DNA of 64,000 nucleotides, taken from positions 1 to 64,000 of the forward strand of contig NZ_JBIMSN010000062.1 in NCBI RefSeq assembly GCF_043944905.1, given 5' to 3'. Position numbers and translations under genes: made by a program. The notes below the pieces were generated by a model, which ran no database searches, was not told the DNA's origin, and saw nothing but the letters and a program-made list of their open reading frames with translations. The stretch is from Antrihabitans spumae (GTDB lineage Bacteria > Actinomycetota > Actinomycetes > Mycobacteriales > Mycobacteriaceae). Positions 17,080 to 26,500 of this stretch are shown here, piece after piece; positions within the stretch are counted from its first letter, which is position 1, and each line of letters opens with the position of its first letter.

Positions 17080-17919
17080 ATGGCTATCCGCAAGTACAAG
17101 CCGACTACCCCGGGCCGTCGTGGCGCGAGTGTCTCGGACTTCGCCGAGATCACTCGGTCGACGCCCGAGAAGTCGCTCATCCGCCCGTTGCACGGTCGCG
17201 GTGGACGTAACGCACACGGTCGCATCACCACCCGTCACAAGGGTGGCGGTCACAAGCGCGCCTACCGTCTGATCGACTTCCGTCGTAACGACAAGGACGG
17301 CGTGCCTGCCAAGGTCGCGCACATCGAATACGACCCCAACCGCACCGCGAACATCGCGTTGCTGCACTTCGCCGACGGTGAGAAGCGCTACATCATCGCG
17401 CCGAAGGGCATCGCGCAGGGATCCCCGATCGAGACCGGCCCCACGGCCGACATCAAGCCGGGTAACAACCTGCCCCTACGCAACATCCCGACGGGTACGA
17501 CGGTCCACGCCGTCGAGCTTCGTCCGGGTGGCGGCGCCAAGATGGCACGTTCGGCCGGTGCCGGCGTGCAGCTTCTCGGCAAGGAAGGCCCATACGCCAC
17601 GCTGCGTATGCCGTCCGGTGAAATCCGTCGCGTCGACGTTCGCTGCCGCGCAACCGTCGGCGAGGTCGGCAACGCCGAGCAGAGCAACATCAACTGGGGC
17701 AAGGCCGGCCGTATGCGCTGGAAGGGCAAGCGCCCGACCGTCCGTGGTGTCGTCATGAACCCGGTCGACCACCCGCACGGTGGTGGCGAGGGCAAGACCT
17801 CCGGTGGACGCCACCCGGTCAGCCCGTGGGGACAGCCGGAAGGCCGTACCCGCAAGCCGAACCGCCCGAGCGACAAGCTCATCGTCCGCCGCCGCCGCAC
17901 TGGCAAGAACAAGCGATAA
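17080..17919 (+). CDS. rplB: 50S ribosomal protein L2
   Basis: The 279-residue product starts AIRKYKPTTPGRRGASV and has the conserved C-terminal GVVMNPVDHPHGGGEG, where the essential His of L2 near the peptidyl transferase centre lies. Length is normal. AGAAAGAGAAGAG precedes the ATG. It lies 30 nt after rplW, the largest gap inside this ribosomal run. Confidence 0.97.
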   Translation: MAIRKYKPTTPGRRGASVSDFAEITRSTPEKSLIRPLHGRGGRNAHGRITTRHKGGGHKRAYRLIDFRRNDKDGVPAKVAHIEYDPNRTANIALLHFADGEKRYIIAPKGIAQGSPIETGPTADIKPGNNLPLRNIPTGTTVHAVELRPGGGAKMARSAGAGVQLLGKEGPYATLRMPSGEIRRVDVRCRATVGEVGNAEQSNINWGKAGRMRWKGKRPTVRGVVMNPVDHPHGGGEGKTSGGRHPVSPWGQPEGRTRKPNRPSDKLIVRRRRTGKNKR

Positions 17920-17936
17920 CAAGGAGGGAGTGAAGG

Positions 17937-18218
17937 ATGCCACGCAGCCTTAAGAAGGGCCCGTTCGTCGACGATCACCTCCTTGCGAAGGTGGACGTAC
18001 AGAACGACAAGGGGACCAAGCAGGTCATCAAGACCTGGTCTCGTCGCTCGACGATCATTCCGGATTTCATCGGACACACGTTCGCGGTGCACGACGGCCG
18101 CAAGCACGTTCCGGTGTTCGTATCGGATTCGATGGTCGGACACAAGCTCGGAGAGTTTGCACCGACCCGCACGTTCAAGGGTCACATCAAGGACGACCGG
18201 AAGGCGAAGAGGCGATGA
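17937..18218 (+). CDS. rpsS: 30S ribosomal protein S19
   Basis: The 93-residue product PRSLKKGPFVDDHLLAKVD is a full-length S19, which binds 16S rRNA in the 30S head with S13. AAGGAGGGAG gives a strong ribosome binding site. It overlaps rplV by four bases. Confidence 0.97.
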   Translation: MPRSLKKGPFVDDHLLAKVDVQNDKGTKQVIKTWSRRSTIIPDFIGHTFAVHDGRKHVPVFVSDSMVGHKLGEFAPTRTFKGHIKDDRKAKRR

Positions 18219-18643
18219 GCGATACTGTTCAGAACCCGACCGCACGCGCAACCGCCAAGCACGTTCGGGTTACCCCGATGAAGGCACGTCGTGTCGTGGA
18301 CCTGGTCCGTGGCCGCTCGGTCGAGGACGCACTTGCAATCCTGAAGTTCGCACCTCAGGCCGCAAGCGAGCCCGTTGCGAAGGTTGTCGCCAGCGCGGCA
18401 GCAAACGCCGAGAACAACCTCGGCCTCGACCCGTCGACGTTGGTCATCGCGACCGCATACGTCGACGAAGGCACGACGCTCAAGCGTTTCCAGCCGCGGG
18501 CCCAGGGCCGTGCGTTCCGGATCCGCAAGCGCACCAGCCACATCACGATCGAGGTCGAGAGCGTGCCTTCGCAGGGTGCCGCTGGTCGTGCTCGTCGCCG
18601 TCGTTCGACCGCAGCAGCAACTTCCGAGGGAGGGGCTCAGTAG
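18215..18643 (+). CDS. rplV: 50S ribosomal protein L22
   Basis: The 142-residue product includes AKHVRVTPMKARRVVDLVRG and the tunnel-loop region KRFQPRAQGRAFRIRKRTSHI, both diagnostic of L22. This loop is where macrolide-resistance changes occur in other bacteria; the sequence here looks ordinary. An Ala/Arg-rich C-terminal tail of about 20 residues is usual in actinobacteria. Its TAG overlaps the GTG of rpsC by one base. Confidence 0.96.
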   Translation: MSDTVQNPTARATAKHVRVTPMKARRVVDLVRGRSVEDALAILKFAPQAASEPVAKVVASAAANAENNLGLDPSTLVIATAYVDEGTTLKRFQPRAQGRAFRIRKRTSHITIEVESVPSQGAAGRARRRRSTAAATSEGGAQ

Positions 18644-19437
18644 TGGGCCAGAAAATCAACCCGCACGGTTTCCGACTCGGTATCACTACCGACTGGAAGT
18701 CGCGCTGGTACGCAGACAAGCAGTACGCCGAGTACGTGAAGGAAGACGTCGCGATCCGCAAGCTTCTTGCCACTGGCATGGAGCGGGCCGGCATCGCGAA
18801 GGTCGAGATCGAGCGCACTCGCGATCGTGTTCGGGTGGACATCCACACCGCACGACCGGGCATCGTCATCGGTCGCCGTGGCGCCGAAGCAGACAAGATC
18901 CGTTCGTCCCTCGAGAAGCTCACCGGTAAGCAGGTGCAGCTCAACATCCTCGAGGTGAAGAACGCCGAGGCCGAAGCGCAGCTCGTTGCGCAGGGTGTCG
19001 CGGAGCAGCTTTCGAACCGTGTGGCGTTCCGCCGTGCGATGCGTAAGGCGATCCAGTCGGCAATGCGTCAGCCCAACGTCAAGGGCATCCGGGTGCAGTG
19101 CTCCGGCCGTCTCGGCGGTGCGGAAATGTCGCGCTCGGAGTTCTACCGCGAAGGTCGCGTCCCGCTGCACACGTTGCGCGCGGACATCGACTACGGCCTG
19201 TACGAGGCGAAGACCACCTTCGGTCGTATCGGCGTGAAGGTCTGGATCTACAAGGGCGACATCGTCGGCGGCAAGCGCGAGATCGCTGCAGCTGCAGCAC
19301 CCGCCGGTGACCGTCCGCGTCGTGAGCGCCCGACCCGTCCGCGTCGCTCCGGTGCCTCGGGCACCACCGCGACGAGCACCGAAGCCGGCCGCGCTGCGGA
19401 AGGCGCAACGGCTCCGACAGAAGTTCAGGAGGTCTGA
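18643..19437 (+). CDS. rpsC: 30S ribosomal protein S3
   Basis: The start is the GTG at 18643, giving GQKINPHGFRLGIT as expected for S3; longer frames to the left are read-through of the rplV region. The KH domain contains GIVIGRRGAEADKIR, and the C-terminal domain LGGAEMSRSEFYREGRVPLHTL. The final 45 residues are a low-complexity Ala/Thr/Arg tail, common in high-GC actinobacteria. The product is 264 residues and forms part of the mRNA entry site helicase. Confidence 0.96.
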   Translation: MGQKINPHGFRLGITTDWKSRWYADKQYAEYVKEDVAIRKLLATGMERAGIAKVEIERTRDRVRVDIHTARPGIVIGRRGAEADKIRSSLEKLTGKQVQLNILEVKNAEAEAQLVAQGVAEQLSNRVAFRRAMRKAIQSAMRQPNVKGIRVQCSGRLGGAEMSRSEFYREGRVPLHTLRADIDYGLYEAKTTFGRIGVKVWIYKGDIVGGKREIAAAAAPAGDRPRRERPTRPRRSGASGTTATSTEAGRAAEGATAPTEVQEV

Positions 19438-19440
19438 CGC

Positions 19441-19857
19441 ATGTTGATGCCACGTAAGGTCAAGCATCGCAAGCAGCACCACCCGAGCCGTAACGGTGCA
19501 GCCAAGGGCGGTACCGCGGTGACGTTCGGTGACTGGGGCATTCAGGCTCTCGAGCCTGCCTACATCACCAACCGGCAGATCGAGGCAGCTCGTATTGCCA
19601 TGACCCGCCACATCAAGCGCGGCGGCAAGATCTGGATCAACATCTACCCGGATCGCCCGCTTACCAAGAAGCCTGCCGAGACCCGCATGGGTTCCGGTAA
19701 GGGTTCGCCGGAGTGGTGGATCGCCAACGTCAAGCCGGGCCGCGTCATGTTCGAGATGACATACCCCAACGAGGAGACCGCTCGCGAGGCCCTGCGCCGC
19801 GCGATGCACAAGCTCCCGTGCAAGTGCAGGATCGTGTCGAGAGAGGAGCAGTTCTGA
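19441..19857 (+). CDS. rplP: 50S ribosomal protein L16
   Basis: The 138-residue product LMPRKVKHRKQHHPSRNGAA is L16, with the conserved GKGSPEWWIANVKPGRVMFE loop near the A-site tRNA. It ends in the overlap TGATG with rpmC. Length and motifs are normal. Confidence 0.97.
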   Translation: MLMPRKVKHRKQHHPSRNGAAKGGTAVTFGDWGIQALEPAYITNRQIEAARIAMTRHIKRGGKIWINIYPDRPLTKKPAETRMGSGKGSPEWWIANVKPGRVMFEMTYPNEETAREALRRAMHKLPCKCRIVSREEQF

Positions 19858-20096
19858 TGGCTACTGGTACCCCAGCCGCAGAGCTCCGTGAGCTCACCGA
19901 AGAAGAGCTGATCGCGAAACTGCGTGAGTCGAAGGAAGAGCTGTTCAACCTGCGCTTCCAGATGGCGACCGGACAGCTCGACAACAACCGTCGGCTGCGC
20001 ACCGTTCGTCACGAGATCGCCCGTGTCTACACGGTCATGCGTGAGCGCGAGCTCGGCCTGGCCGCCGGACCCGTGAGTGATGGAGATGCCGCATGA
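19857..20096 (+). CDS. rpmC: 50S ribosomal protein L29
   Basis: The 79-residue product contains ELRELTEEELIAKLRESKEE and the L29 core NLRFQMATGQLDNNRRLR. The start is the ATG at 19857, overlapping the rplP stop by one base. L29 sits at the tunnel exit beside L23. It overlaps rpsQ by four bases. Confidence 0.96.
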   Translation: MATGTPAAELRELTEEELIAKLRESKEELFNLRFQMATGQLDNNRRLRTVRHEIARVYTVMRERELGLAAGPVSDGDAA

Positions 20097-20377
20097 GTGA
20101 GGACAAAGCAGTGAGCACGGAAGAAGTACGTAACCGTCGGAAGGTCCGGACCGGCTACGTGGTCTCGGACAAGATGCAGAAGACGATCGTGGTCGAGCTC
20201 GAAGACCGCGTGAAGCATCCCCTGTACGGCAAGATCATCCGTCGCACCACCAAGGTGAAGGCGCACGACGAGAACAGCACAGCTGGTGTCGGCGACCGCG
20301 TCCAGCTGATGGAGACCCGCCCGACCTCTGCGACCAAGCGCTGGCGTTTGGTCGAGGTGCTCGAGCGCGCGAAGTAA
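20093..20377 (+). CDS. rpsQ: 30S ribosomal protein S17
   Basis: The 94-residue product contains GYVVSDKMQKTIVVELEDRV, the S17 OB-fold signature. It has a short actinobacterial N-terminal extension (SEDKAVSTEEV). It is the last gene of the first ribosomal block and is followed 14 nt later by a strong terminator. In the usual gene order rplN would come next; here it lies 17 kb away. Confidence 0.96.
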   Translation: MSEDKAVSTEEVRNRRKVRTGYVVSDKMQKTIVVELEDRVKHPLYGKIIRRTTKVKAHDENSTAGVGDRVQLMETRPTSATKRWRLVEVLERAK

Positions 20378-20390
20378 GAGCAAAAACGCG

Positions 20391-20420
20391 AAAGGCCCGT
20401 CCCTGTTGGGACGGGCCTTT
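20391..20420 (+). terminator. Rho-independent-type terminator after rpsQ
   Basis: AAAGGCCCGTCCC (20391-20403) pairs perfectly with GGGACGGGCCTTT (20408-20420) around TGTT, giving a 13-bp GC-rich stem that ends in T residues. It closes the first ribosomal transcription unit. Confidence 0.88.
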
Positions 20421-20424
20421 CTGC

Positions 20425-20435
20425 GTTGCCTGCGG
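20425..20435 (+). repeat. 11-bp direct repeat at the left flank of the siderophore insertion
   Basis: GTTGCCTGCGG here recurs in the same orientation at 37410-37420, just inside the rplN leader. The two copies bracket the Mtb12-like/siderophore segment. It may be a scar of the rearrangement or a copied piece of the promoter-proximal sequence; chance is not excluded. Confidence 0.3.
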
Positions 20436-20513
20436 TCGGTGTCGGGGGACCCCTGCTGCCGCCGAACGTGGTGAAAGGACCCCTGACCCCGGTCGGTGCG
20501 CCGACAGGGGACA

Positions 20514-20564
20514 CGACAATGGGCGCCCGTGCCGTGCATGCGGCTCGAGCGCCCATCGTTGTCG
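20514..20564 (-). terminator. Possible terminator for the Mtb12-like gene
   Basis: CGACAATGGGCGC (20514-20526) can pair with GCGCCCATCGTTGTCG (20549-20564) with one 3-nt bulge. It lies 37 nt downstream of the stop of the reverse-strand gene. There is no T tract, as is common for actinobacterial hairpin terminators. Confidence 0.45.
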
Positions 20565-20600
20565 TTGCAGGAGCGTCAGCTCCGTCGTGCTAGCGGTGTT

Positions 20601-21065
20601 TCAGCAAGGCAGTGCGAGGAACTGGCCGAGCGCGCACTGGCCTGCACGCGAGAGCTTCCACTGGCCGTCGATTTCGCGCCAGCTGACCTGTGTGGTCCAC
20701 GGGTCGTAGCCATCGGTGGCCGTGAACAGAGTTGCGGTCGCGAGGTCACCGTTCACGGTGACGGGTCCGACGACGTCCCAACGGAAGCTCGGGGGAGCGG
20801 CCGCGAGCAGACCTGCGACGGTGTCGACCTGGCCGAGTCCGGCTTCGCCGGCTTCCAGCGCTGCACCACGGACCGAGCGCGGCAAGCTGATGTCGACGGC
20901 GGTTGCGAGATTGGCGCGCAGCTGGCCGGTGGTCGGTGCCGCGACCTGGTGAATGGGGAGGTCGCTCGGTGCTGCGGAACCGATTGCCGTCGGTCCTGCG
21001 AGCAGGCCGAGGGTGGCGATGATCGCCGCGGCTGTGAAGGTCGCCGCTCTCTTCCAGTGAGTCAT
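20601..21065 (-). CDS. secreted Mtb12-like (low molecular weight antigen) family protein
   Basis: The 154-residue product has a signal peptide (MTHWKRAATFTAAAIIATL..., cleavage near GSAAPSD). Its C-terminal domain resembles the Mtb12/CFP-2 low-molecular-weight antigen family: PTTGQLRANLATAVD, then VVGPVTVNGDLATATLFTAT, and a last segment QVSWREIDGQWKLSRAGQC with two Cys (QCALG and LPC). The function of this family is unknown. I choose the ATG at 21065, behind AAGGAC. An IdeR-like box begins about 50 nt upstream of the start, so the gene may be iron-repressed along with the divergent siderophore operon. Confidence 0.78.
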   Translation of the reverse strand: MTHWKRAATFTAAAIIATLGLLAGPTAIGSAAPSDLPIHQVAAPTTGQLRANLATAVDISLPRSVRGAALEAGEAGLGQVDTVAGLLAAAPPSFRWDVVGPVTVNGDLATATLFTATDGYDPWTTQVSWREIDGQWKLSRAGQCALGQFLALPC

Positions 21066-21113
21066 AGTCGTCCTTGCCAATCTGTGTGTGTCCGCTGTTG
21101 CTGCACAGCAGTG

Positions 21114-21132
21114 TTAGGTAAGCCTACGCATA
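21114..21132. promoter_or_regulatory. IdeR/DtxR-like iron box between the Mtb12-like gene and nbtA
   Basis: TTAGGTAAGCCTACGCATA fits the left half and centre of the IdeR consensus (TTAGGTTAGGCTAACCTAA) with a degenerate right arm. It is 49 nt from the Mtb12-like start and about 230 nt from nbtA, so it probably serves the former. Confidence 0.6.
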
Positions 21133-21227
21133 TGATCAAGGGCAGCCAATCCCTTCCGGTGTACGTGGTCGTAATCACGCCGTGATCGGTCGCTCGCTGG
21201 CTGAGGGCCGTGGGCCTCTCTAACGAG

Positions 21228-21246
21228 ATAGGTTATGCTAACCAAC
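21228..21246. promoter_or_regulatory. IdeR/DtxR-like iron box upstream of the siderophore operon
   Basis: ATAGGTTATGCTAACCAAC matches the symmetrical IdeR consensus at most positions, including TAGGTTA and CTAACC. TATGCT (21234-21239) inside it could be the -10 element, so iron-loaded IdeR would block RNA polymerase directly. It lies about 120 nt before nbtA. Confidence 0.75.
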
Positions 21247-21364
21247 ATTCAATGAGTTGGACTAGCTAGTCGTTGCGTGCGGTCGGTTCCACCTGTTCCA
21301 GCCCGCTGTTCTCGCCGCGGTGGCTACCTCAGGAGTCAACTCCGTTAAACGCAGGAGTAGTGAT

Positions 21365-22120
21365 ATGCCGAAAACCGTTGGTTGGATTCGCAAGTTCCAC
21401 AAGCCGAGCTCGACCTCGGCGTTGCCGCTGCTGATCTTCCCGCACGCGGGAACAGGCGCGTCGGCGTATCGGACTTTCTCGAAGGCGCTCAGCGCGAACT
21501 TCGACGTCATCATCTTCCAGTACCCCGGCCGCCAAGACCGCGCGAAGGAGCCGATGGCGACGAGCATCGGAGAACTTGCTGCGGGTGCGCTCGCGGAATT
21601 CGTGACCTCCGAATACAACCGTGACGTTCCCATCACAGTGTTCGGGCACAGCATGGGCGCGATGGTCGGCTTCGAATTCGTGCGGCAGGCCGAAGCCGCC
21701 GGTATCGAGATCGGTCTGCTCGGTGCCTCGGGAGCGGTATCGCCGTCGCGGGTCGTCGACATGCCCTCCCATCCAACGCGTGACGAAGACCTGCTCGATC
21801 ACCTGGCAGCACTCAATGGGACAGGTGCCGCCGTGCTTGCCAGTCGCGAAGTTATGAAGCTTGCACTGCCTGCGCTCAAAGCCGACTATCAGGCCTTCGA
21901 CGCCTACGAATGCCCGCCGGAGGTCAAGGTGCGCACTCGAATTCACGTCCTGGGCGGATCCGAGGACGACTACGTCACCGCTCGTGAACTGCACGGCTGG
22001 GCCAAGCACAGCGAACAGGACATCGAGGTCACCCTGTTCGACGGCGGGCACTTCTACTTGAACGACAACGTCGACGGCATCGCCGAACTGCTCGAATCCG
22101 AAGTCGCGTCCGCACACTAG
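21365..22120 (+). CDS. nbtA: type II thioesterase of the siderophore assembly line (NbtA-like)
   Basis: This 251-residue alpha/beta-hydrolase is of the external (type II) thioesterase class, which clears misacylated carrier domains in NRPS/PKS systems. Motifs are LLIFPHAGTGASAYR near residue 20, FGHSMGAMVGFE near 95 (Ser nucleophile), an acid in GSEDDYVTARE, and the final His in FDGGHFYLND. The ATG at 21365 is preferred over 21320 because GGAG precedes it and the family start PKTVGWIRKF follows. It leads a run with the order of the nocobactin cluster nbtABCDE and is controlled by the iron box upstream. Confidence 0.85.
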   Translation: MPKTVGWIRKFHKPSSTSALPLLIFPHAGTGASAYRTFSKALSANFDVIIFQYPGRQDRAKEPMATSIGELAAGALAEFVTSEYNRDVPITVFGHSMGAMVGFEFVRQAEAAGIEIGLLGASGAVSPSRVVDMPSHPTRDEDLLDHLAALNGTGAAVLASREVMKLALPALKADYQAFDAYECPPEVKVRTRIHVLGGSEDDYVTARELHGWAKHSEQDIEVTLFDGGHFYLNDNVDGIAELLESEVASAH

Positions 22121-22144
22121 TTCGGCTCGACTCGAGAGGCTCAC

Positions 22145-23500
22145 ATGACACCCGCAGCACCCGATTCATCGACCGAAACAGCGTCCGGCGAGGTCGACCA
22201 CATCGTCATCGCTGGAATGGGGGTCGAGGCGCCGGGAGGCATCGACAACCTGCCCGCGTACTGGTCGGCGCTGGCCGACGGACGAGATCTGATCGGCCGC
22301 TTCCCGCGCGATCGGGAATGGCCACTCGACGAACTCCTCGCCCTCGATCAGGTCGAGGGCTGGGGTGCGGTCCGCGACGCTGGTGGCTTCCTCGACGGTG
22401 CGACCGAGTTCGATCCGGCGTTCTTCGGGATCACACCTCGGGAAGCGATCGCGATGGACCCGCAGCAGCGGGTGATTCTCCGGGTCGCGTGGCGGGCACT
22501 CGAACATGCCGGCATCAACCCTGCCACGCTCGACGGCGACGAGGTCGGCGTCTTTATGGGAGCGTCGATCTCCGAGTACGGACCTCGGGCAGCCGAAGTG
22601 AACGACCTCAGTGGCTATCGCGTCGTCGGCACCGCGCTGGGCGCGGTTGCAGGCCGGATCTCGCACTGCCTCGGCCTCACCGGGCCGTCGGTCACCGTCG
22701 ATACGGCGTGCGCATCGTCGCTGACGGCATTGCATCAGGCTGCCGCCGCGATCCGTGGTGACGAATGTGAATGGGCACTCGCGGGGGCAGTCTGTGTCAT
22801 GGGTTCGCCCGCAGCGTTCTACGAATTCGCCAAGAACAATGCGCTGGCCACCGACGGCCGGATCCGCGCCTACTCCGAGAGTGCGACCGGAACGGTCTGG
22901 GGTGAAGGTGCGGGAGTTGTTGTGGTGGAACGTGAATCGCGTGCCCGCAGCCTCGGTCACCGGGTGTACGGACGTGTGCTCGCCACCCGAATCAACCACA
23001 ACGGCAAGGGTGCGCCGATCGTCGTTCCGAGCGCGTCGGCACAGGAGCGGTTGGTGCGCAACACGATTGCCGCTGCAGGGATATCGGCGGAGCTCGTCGA
23101 TGTCATCGAAGGGCACGGGACCGGAACCCCCGTCGGCGATCCGCTCGAGCTCGACGCGCTGTGCAAGACCTACGGCGATCCGGAACTGTCGACGCGCGGA
23201 CCGCGGCTCGGCTCGGTGAAAACCAATGTGGGACACGCGCAGGCGGCTGCGGGCATGCTCGGCCTGATCAAGTTGCTGCTGTGCGGGGTGAACGGTCAGA
23301 TCGCGCCGAGTCTGTACGCGGACGACCCCACGACGGCGACGGACTGGGATGCGACCACCCTGCGTCTGGCCGCCAAGCTCGAACCGTGGGAAGCATGCGA
23401 CGGTGTCCGGTACGGCGCGGTGTCGTCGTTCGGCGTGGCAGGAACCAACGCTCACGGCATTATCGCGATGCCAGTTCTCGAGGAGTCGAACCTTGTCTAG
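22145..23500 (+). CDS. nbtB: stand-alone beta-ketoacyl synthase (MbtC/NbtB-like)
   Basis: This is a 451-residue KS with no attached AT or carrier domain. The active-site Cys lies in VDTACASSL near residue 187, and the two His in EGHGTGTPVGD near 323 and KTNVGHAQAA near 363. In mycobactin-type pathways this KS (MbtC) works with the separate AT-ACP protein MbtD to extend the growing chain by one acetate-derived unit, forming the beta-hydroxy acid link. It lies 24 nt after the thioesterase gene, and its last codons overlap the start of nbtC by eight bases. Confidence 0.9.
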   Translation: MTPAAPDSSTETASGEVDHIVIAGMGVEAPGGIDNLPAYWSALADGRDLIGRFPRDREWPLDELLALDQVEGWGAVRDAGGFLDGATEFDPAFFGITPREAIAMDPQQRVILRVAWRALEHAGINPATLDGDEVGVFMGASISEYGPRAAEVNDLSGYRVVGTALGAVAGRISHCLGLTGPSVTVDTACASSLTALHQAAAAIRGDECEWALAGAVCVMGSPAAFYEFAKNNALATDGRIRAYSESATGTVWGEGAGVVVVERESRARSLGHRVYGRVLATRINHNGKGAPIVVPSASAQERLVRNTIAAAGISAELVDVIEGHGTGTPVGDPLELDALCKTYGDPELSTRGPRLGSVKTNVGHAQAAAGMLGLIKLLLCGVNGQIAPSLYADDPTTATDWDATTLRLAAKLEPWEACDGVRYGAVSSFGVAGTNAHGIIAMPVLEESNLV

Positions 23501-26500
23501 GTACCTACTGCCCGACGGCACGACATCGGTGCTGCTCTCGGCGGACACGAGGGAGACGTTGCGGCGGGAGTCCGTCGCACTGCTCGACTATCTCGCGCAG
23601 CGTCCGGAGGTGACGCCCGCGCAGGTTGCCGCGACGCTGTTTCGAACACGGACGGCGCGACGGTTCCGCGCGCTGGCGATGGTTCGCGACCGGACCGAGC
23701 TCGACGCAGCGCTGACGTCGATCGCGGAGGACAGTCCGAATCCGAAAGTCGTCACCTCGATCGGTCCCGCGACGAAGCGGAAGCGGGCCTACGTTTTTCC
23801 GGGTCAGGGCAGCCAATACCCGGGCATGGGGCGGATGTTCTACAGCGAGTCGCCGGTGTTCCGGAAGGCTGTCGACGAAGCAGAGGAGCATTTCGCGCGG
23901 TTGTTCGGAATCTCGCCGCTGGCCTACCTACTGCACGATTCGGAGAAGGACGGCGAGCGTCCCGACGCTGTCGAGATCGTTCAGCCTGCTCTGCTGATGC
24001 AGATGGTCGGCCTCGCTGCGATGTGGCGTGCGGCAGGTATCGAACCGGCGGCAACGGTCGGGCACAGCCAGGGCGAGATCGCGGCCGTCTACGTGTCGGG
24101 GGCCTCCACGCTCGCCGACGCGATCCGGGTGGTGACAATTCGGGCGAATGCGGTTGCCGCACTGTCGCTTTCCGGCTATTCGATGGCGGTACTCGGCATC
24201 GATCGTGACGAGTGCGAAGCGCTGATCGCCAGGCAGACCGGGTGGACCGAGCTGTCGGTCGTGAACTCGGCCCATCTGTTGTGCATCTCCGGCGACAGGG
24301 ACACGGTGTTGCAGATCGTCGAATTGGTCAACGCGCGTGGACGGTTCGCCAAGGAGATTCGCGTTCAGTACCCGGCGCACACGTCGATGGTGAACCAGTT
24401 TCGCGACCAATTCACCTCGGTAGCGGAGGATTTGGACAACAAGGAGTTCGCGGTTCCCGAGATCGATTGCCTCGGAGCCACACTCGGAGGCGCGATCACG
24501 AGTGAGTTCCCTGTCGCCGACTACTGGTTCTGGAATCTGCGAAATCGCGTGCGCTTCGACCTCGCGGTCGCGGGCGCGGCCGACCGCGGTATCGACACCT
24601 ACATCGAGATTGCCGAACATCCGACCCTGATGCTCGCTGTGCAGGAGACGTTGAGTTCGGCGCCCGACCGCGACTATCAGGTGATCGGCACATCGCGTCG
24701 CACCGAGACCGACCTGCGCGAATTCACCCGCAACGTCGCAACGGTCGCCGTCGCCGATCTCGACTACTCGTGGGACAGCCTCCGAGAAGACTCCGATGCG
24801 AACACCGCCGCTGTTCCGCCGCTACGAGACTTCCCGCACACCCAGATGAACTCGCGACATCTGTGGGCGCCCTACGCCCCGCCCGCGCGCGTGGTGTCGG
24901 TCTCGGCTCAGGCGGCAATGACGCCGCCGGCTCGCCTCGTGGAAGAGTGGCCGCGGCTGGCGCGCCGCAAATTGGTTGCGCCACGCACGATCCGGCTGGT
25001 CGATCCTGCCGGCAGCAGTTCGGCGCTGGCCGGGGCCATTGCACAGCGAGCTTCGCGCCATGATGCGACCGTCCACCTCGACGGCGAGGCCGGTGAGCGT
25101 AGCGCCGACACCGTGGTGATTTTCGTGCCGCCGACCGCCGAATCCGACTACGCCTCAGCGGTTTCGGAGTTCGCCGACGTTGTCGGAAGTCGTGATTGGG
25201 CCGCAGTGCTCGGCGATGACGTCGACGAATGGTGGGTCGTGACCAGCGGCGGTGAGGCCGTTGTCGAAGGAGAGGTGCCGGGGTCGGTGCACAGCGCCGT
25301 CACAGCCGGATTCCGTTGTATCGCACTGGAACACATCGGTAGGACGTTGCGCCACCTCGACCTGCCGGCGGATCTTTCGACGGTCGACGATGTGACACTT
25401 GCCGATCGCATACTCGACGCCGTTCATACCGCGAACGAACCGGAACTCGCGTTGCGGGACGGCAAGTTACACGCGAAGCGTCTCGTCGCGACCGACGCGG
25501 CACCTGCCGCCGAACCACGGGACCTGCGCAACGTGCTCGTCCTCGGCGGCACCGGCCACGTCGGGCTCGAATTCTGCGAGCAGTTCGTTCGCGACGGCGC
25601 CGGGCGGATCACCCTGGTCAGCCGTACTGGTGAGACTGCGGCGACGGCACAGCGACTTCGGGAGATCCGGGCGCTCGGGTCGACCGAGGTCGTCGTGGTG
25701 GCGTGCGACGTCTCCGACGCGTCGGCGGTCGCGGACCTCGCGGCCGGGTTTGCCGGCAATCCTGCGAGCGTTCTCGTGCATGCTGCCGTCAACTACACCT
25801 ACTCGGTGTCCTCCGATGTCGACGCGCACTCGGCCGCAGCAGCGGCGGCGTCGAAGATCATCGGGCTAGAAAATGTCCTGAACGCCGTACCGCTCACCGA
25901 CGAGTGCAGGCTGTTGCTCTGCTCGTCTTTTGCGGCGACTTTGGGTGGCTGGGGTCAGACGTTGTACGCGGGTACCAACCGCATACTCGACGCGATCGCC
26001 CACCGTTTGCGGGCGCAGGGACGCGACTGCACGTCGGTGCAATGGGGGCTGTGGGTCCTTCCGCCGCAGGCCGACGACTCGGTGCACGCTCGGGTCAAGG
26101 GTTCAGGGCTTGTCGCGATGCACCCGGCCGCGGCGATCGCAGCAGGCTTCGACCACACCGATACCAACAGCATCGTTCTCTCTGCGGAATGGCCGCGGCT
26201 ACGTTCGATCGCCGATGCGATCGGTCTGGAGCCCGTGTTCGCGCAGGGTCTCGCCACCGTCGAAGAGGCGGTCGTCGATATACCTGCGGTCACCGAATCG
26301 GTGCCCGAACCTGAGCCTCGTGCGCCGATCGCAGCCGCATCAGCCTCACCCGCGGTCACGCCCGAAGCGGCGGTGGCCTCGTTCGCCGAGCGCGTTCGCC
26401 GCGAACTCGACCGGGTGATGGGCGCGGACGGTTCCGACTCGGTCGACGGTTCGACACCGCTCGTTGCACTCGGACTCGATTCGTTGCAGGCACTCGATCT

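Noticed and set aside
22166..23548. 460-residue reverse-strand frame over the ketosynthase
   Set aside because: Antisense shadow; the sense strand has the complete KS catalytic triad.
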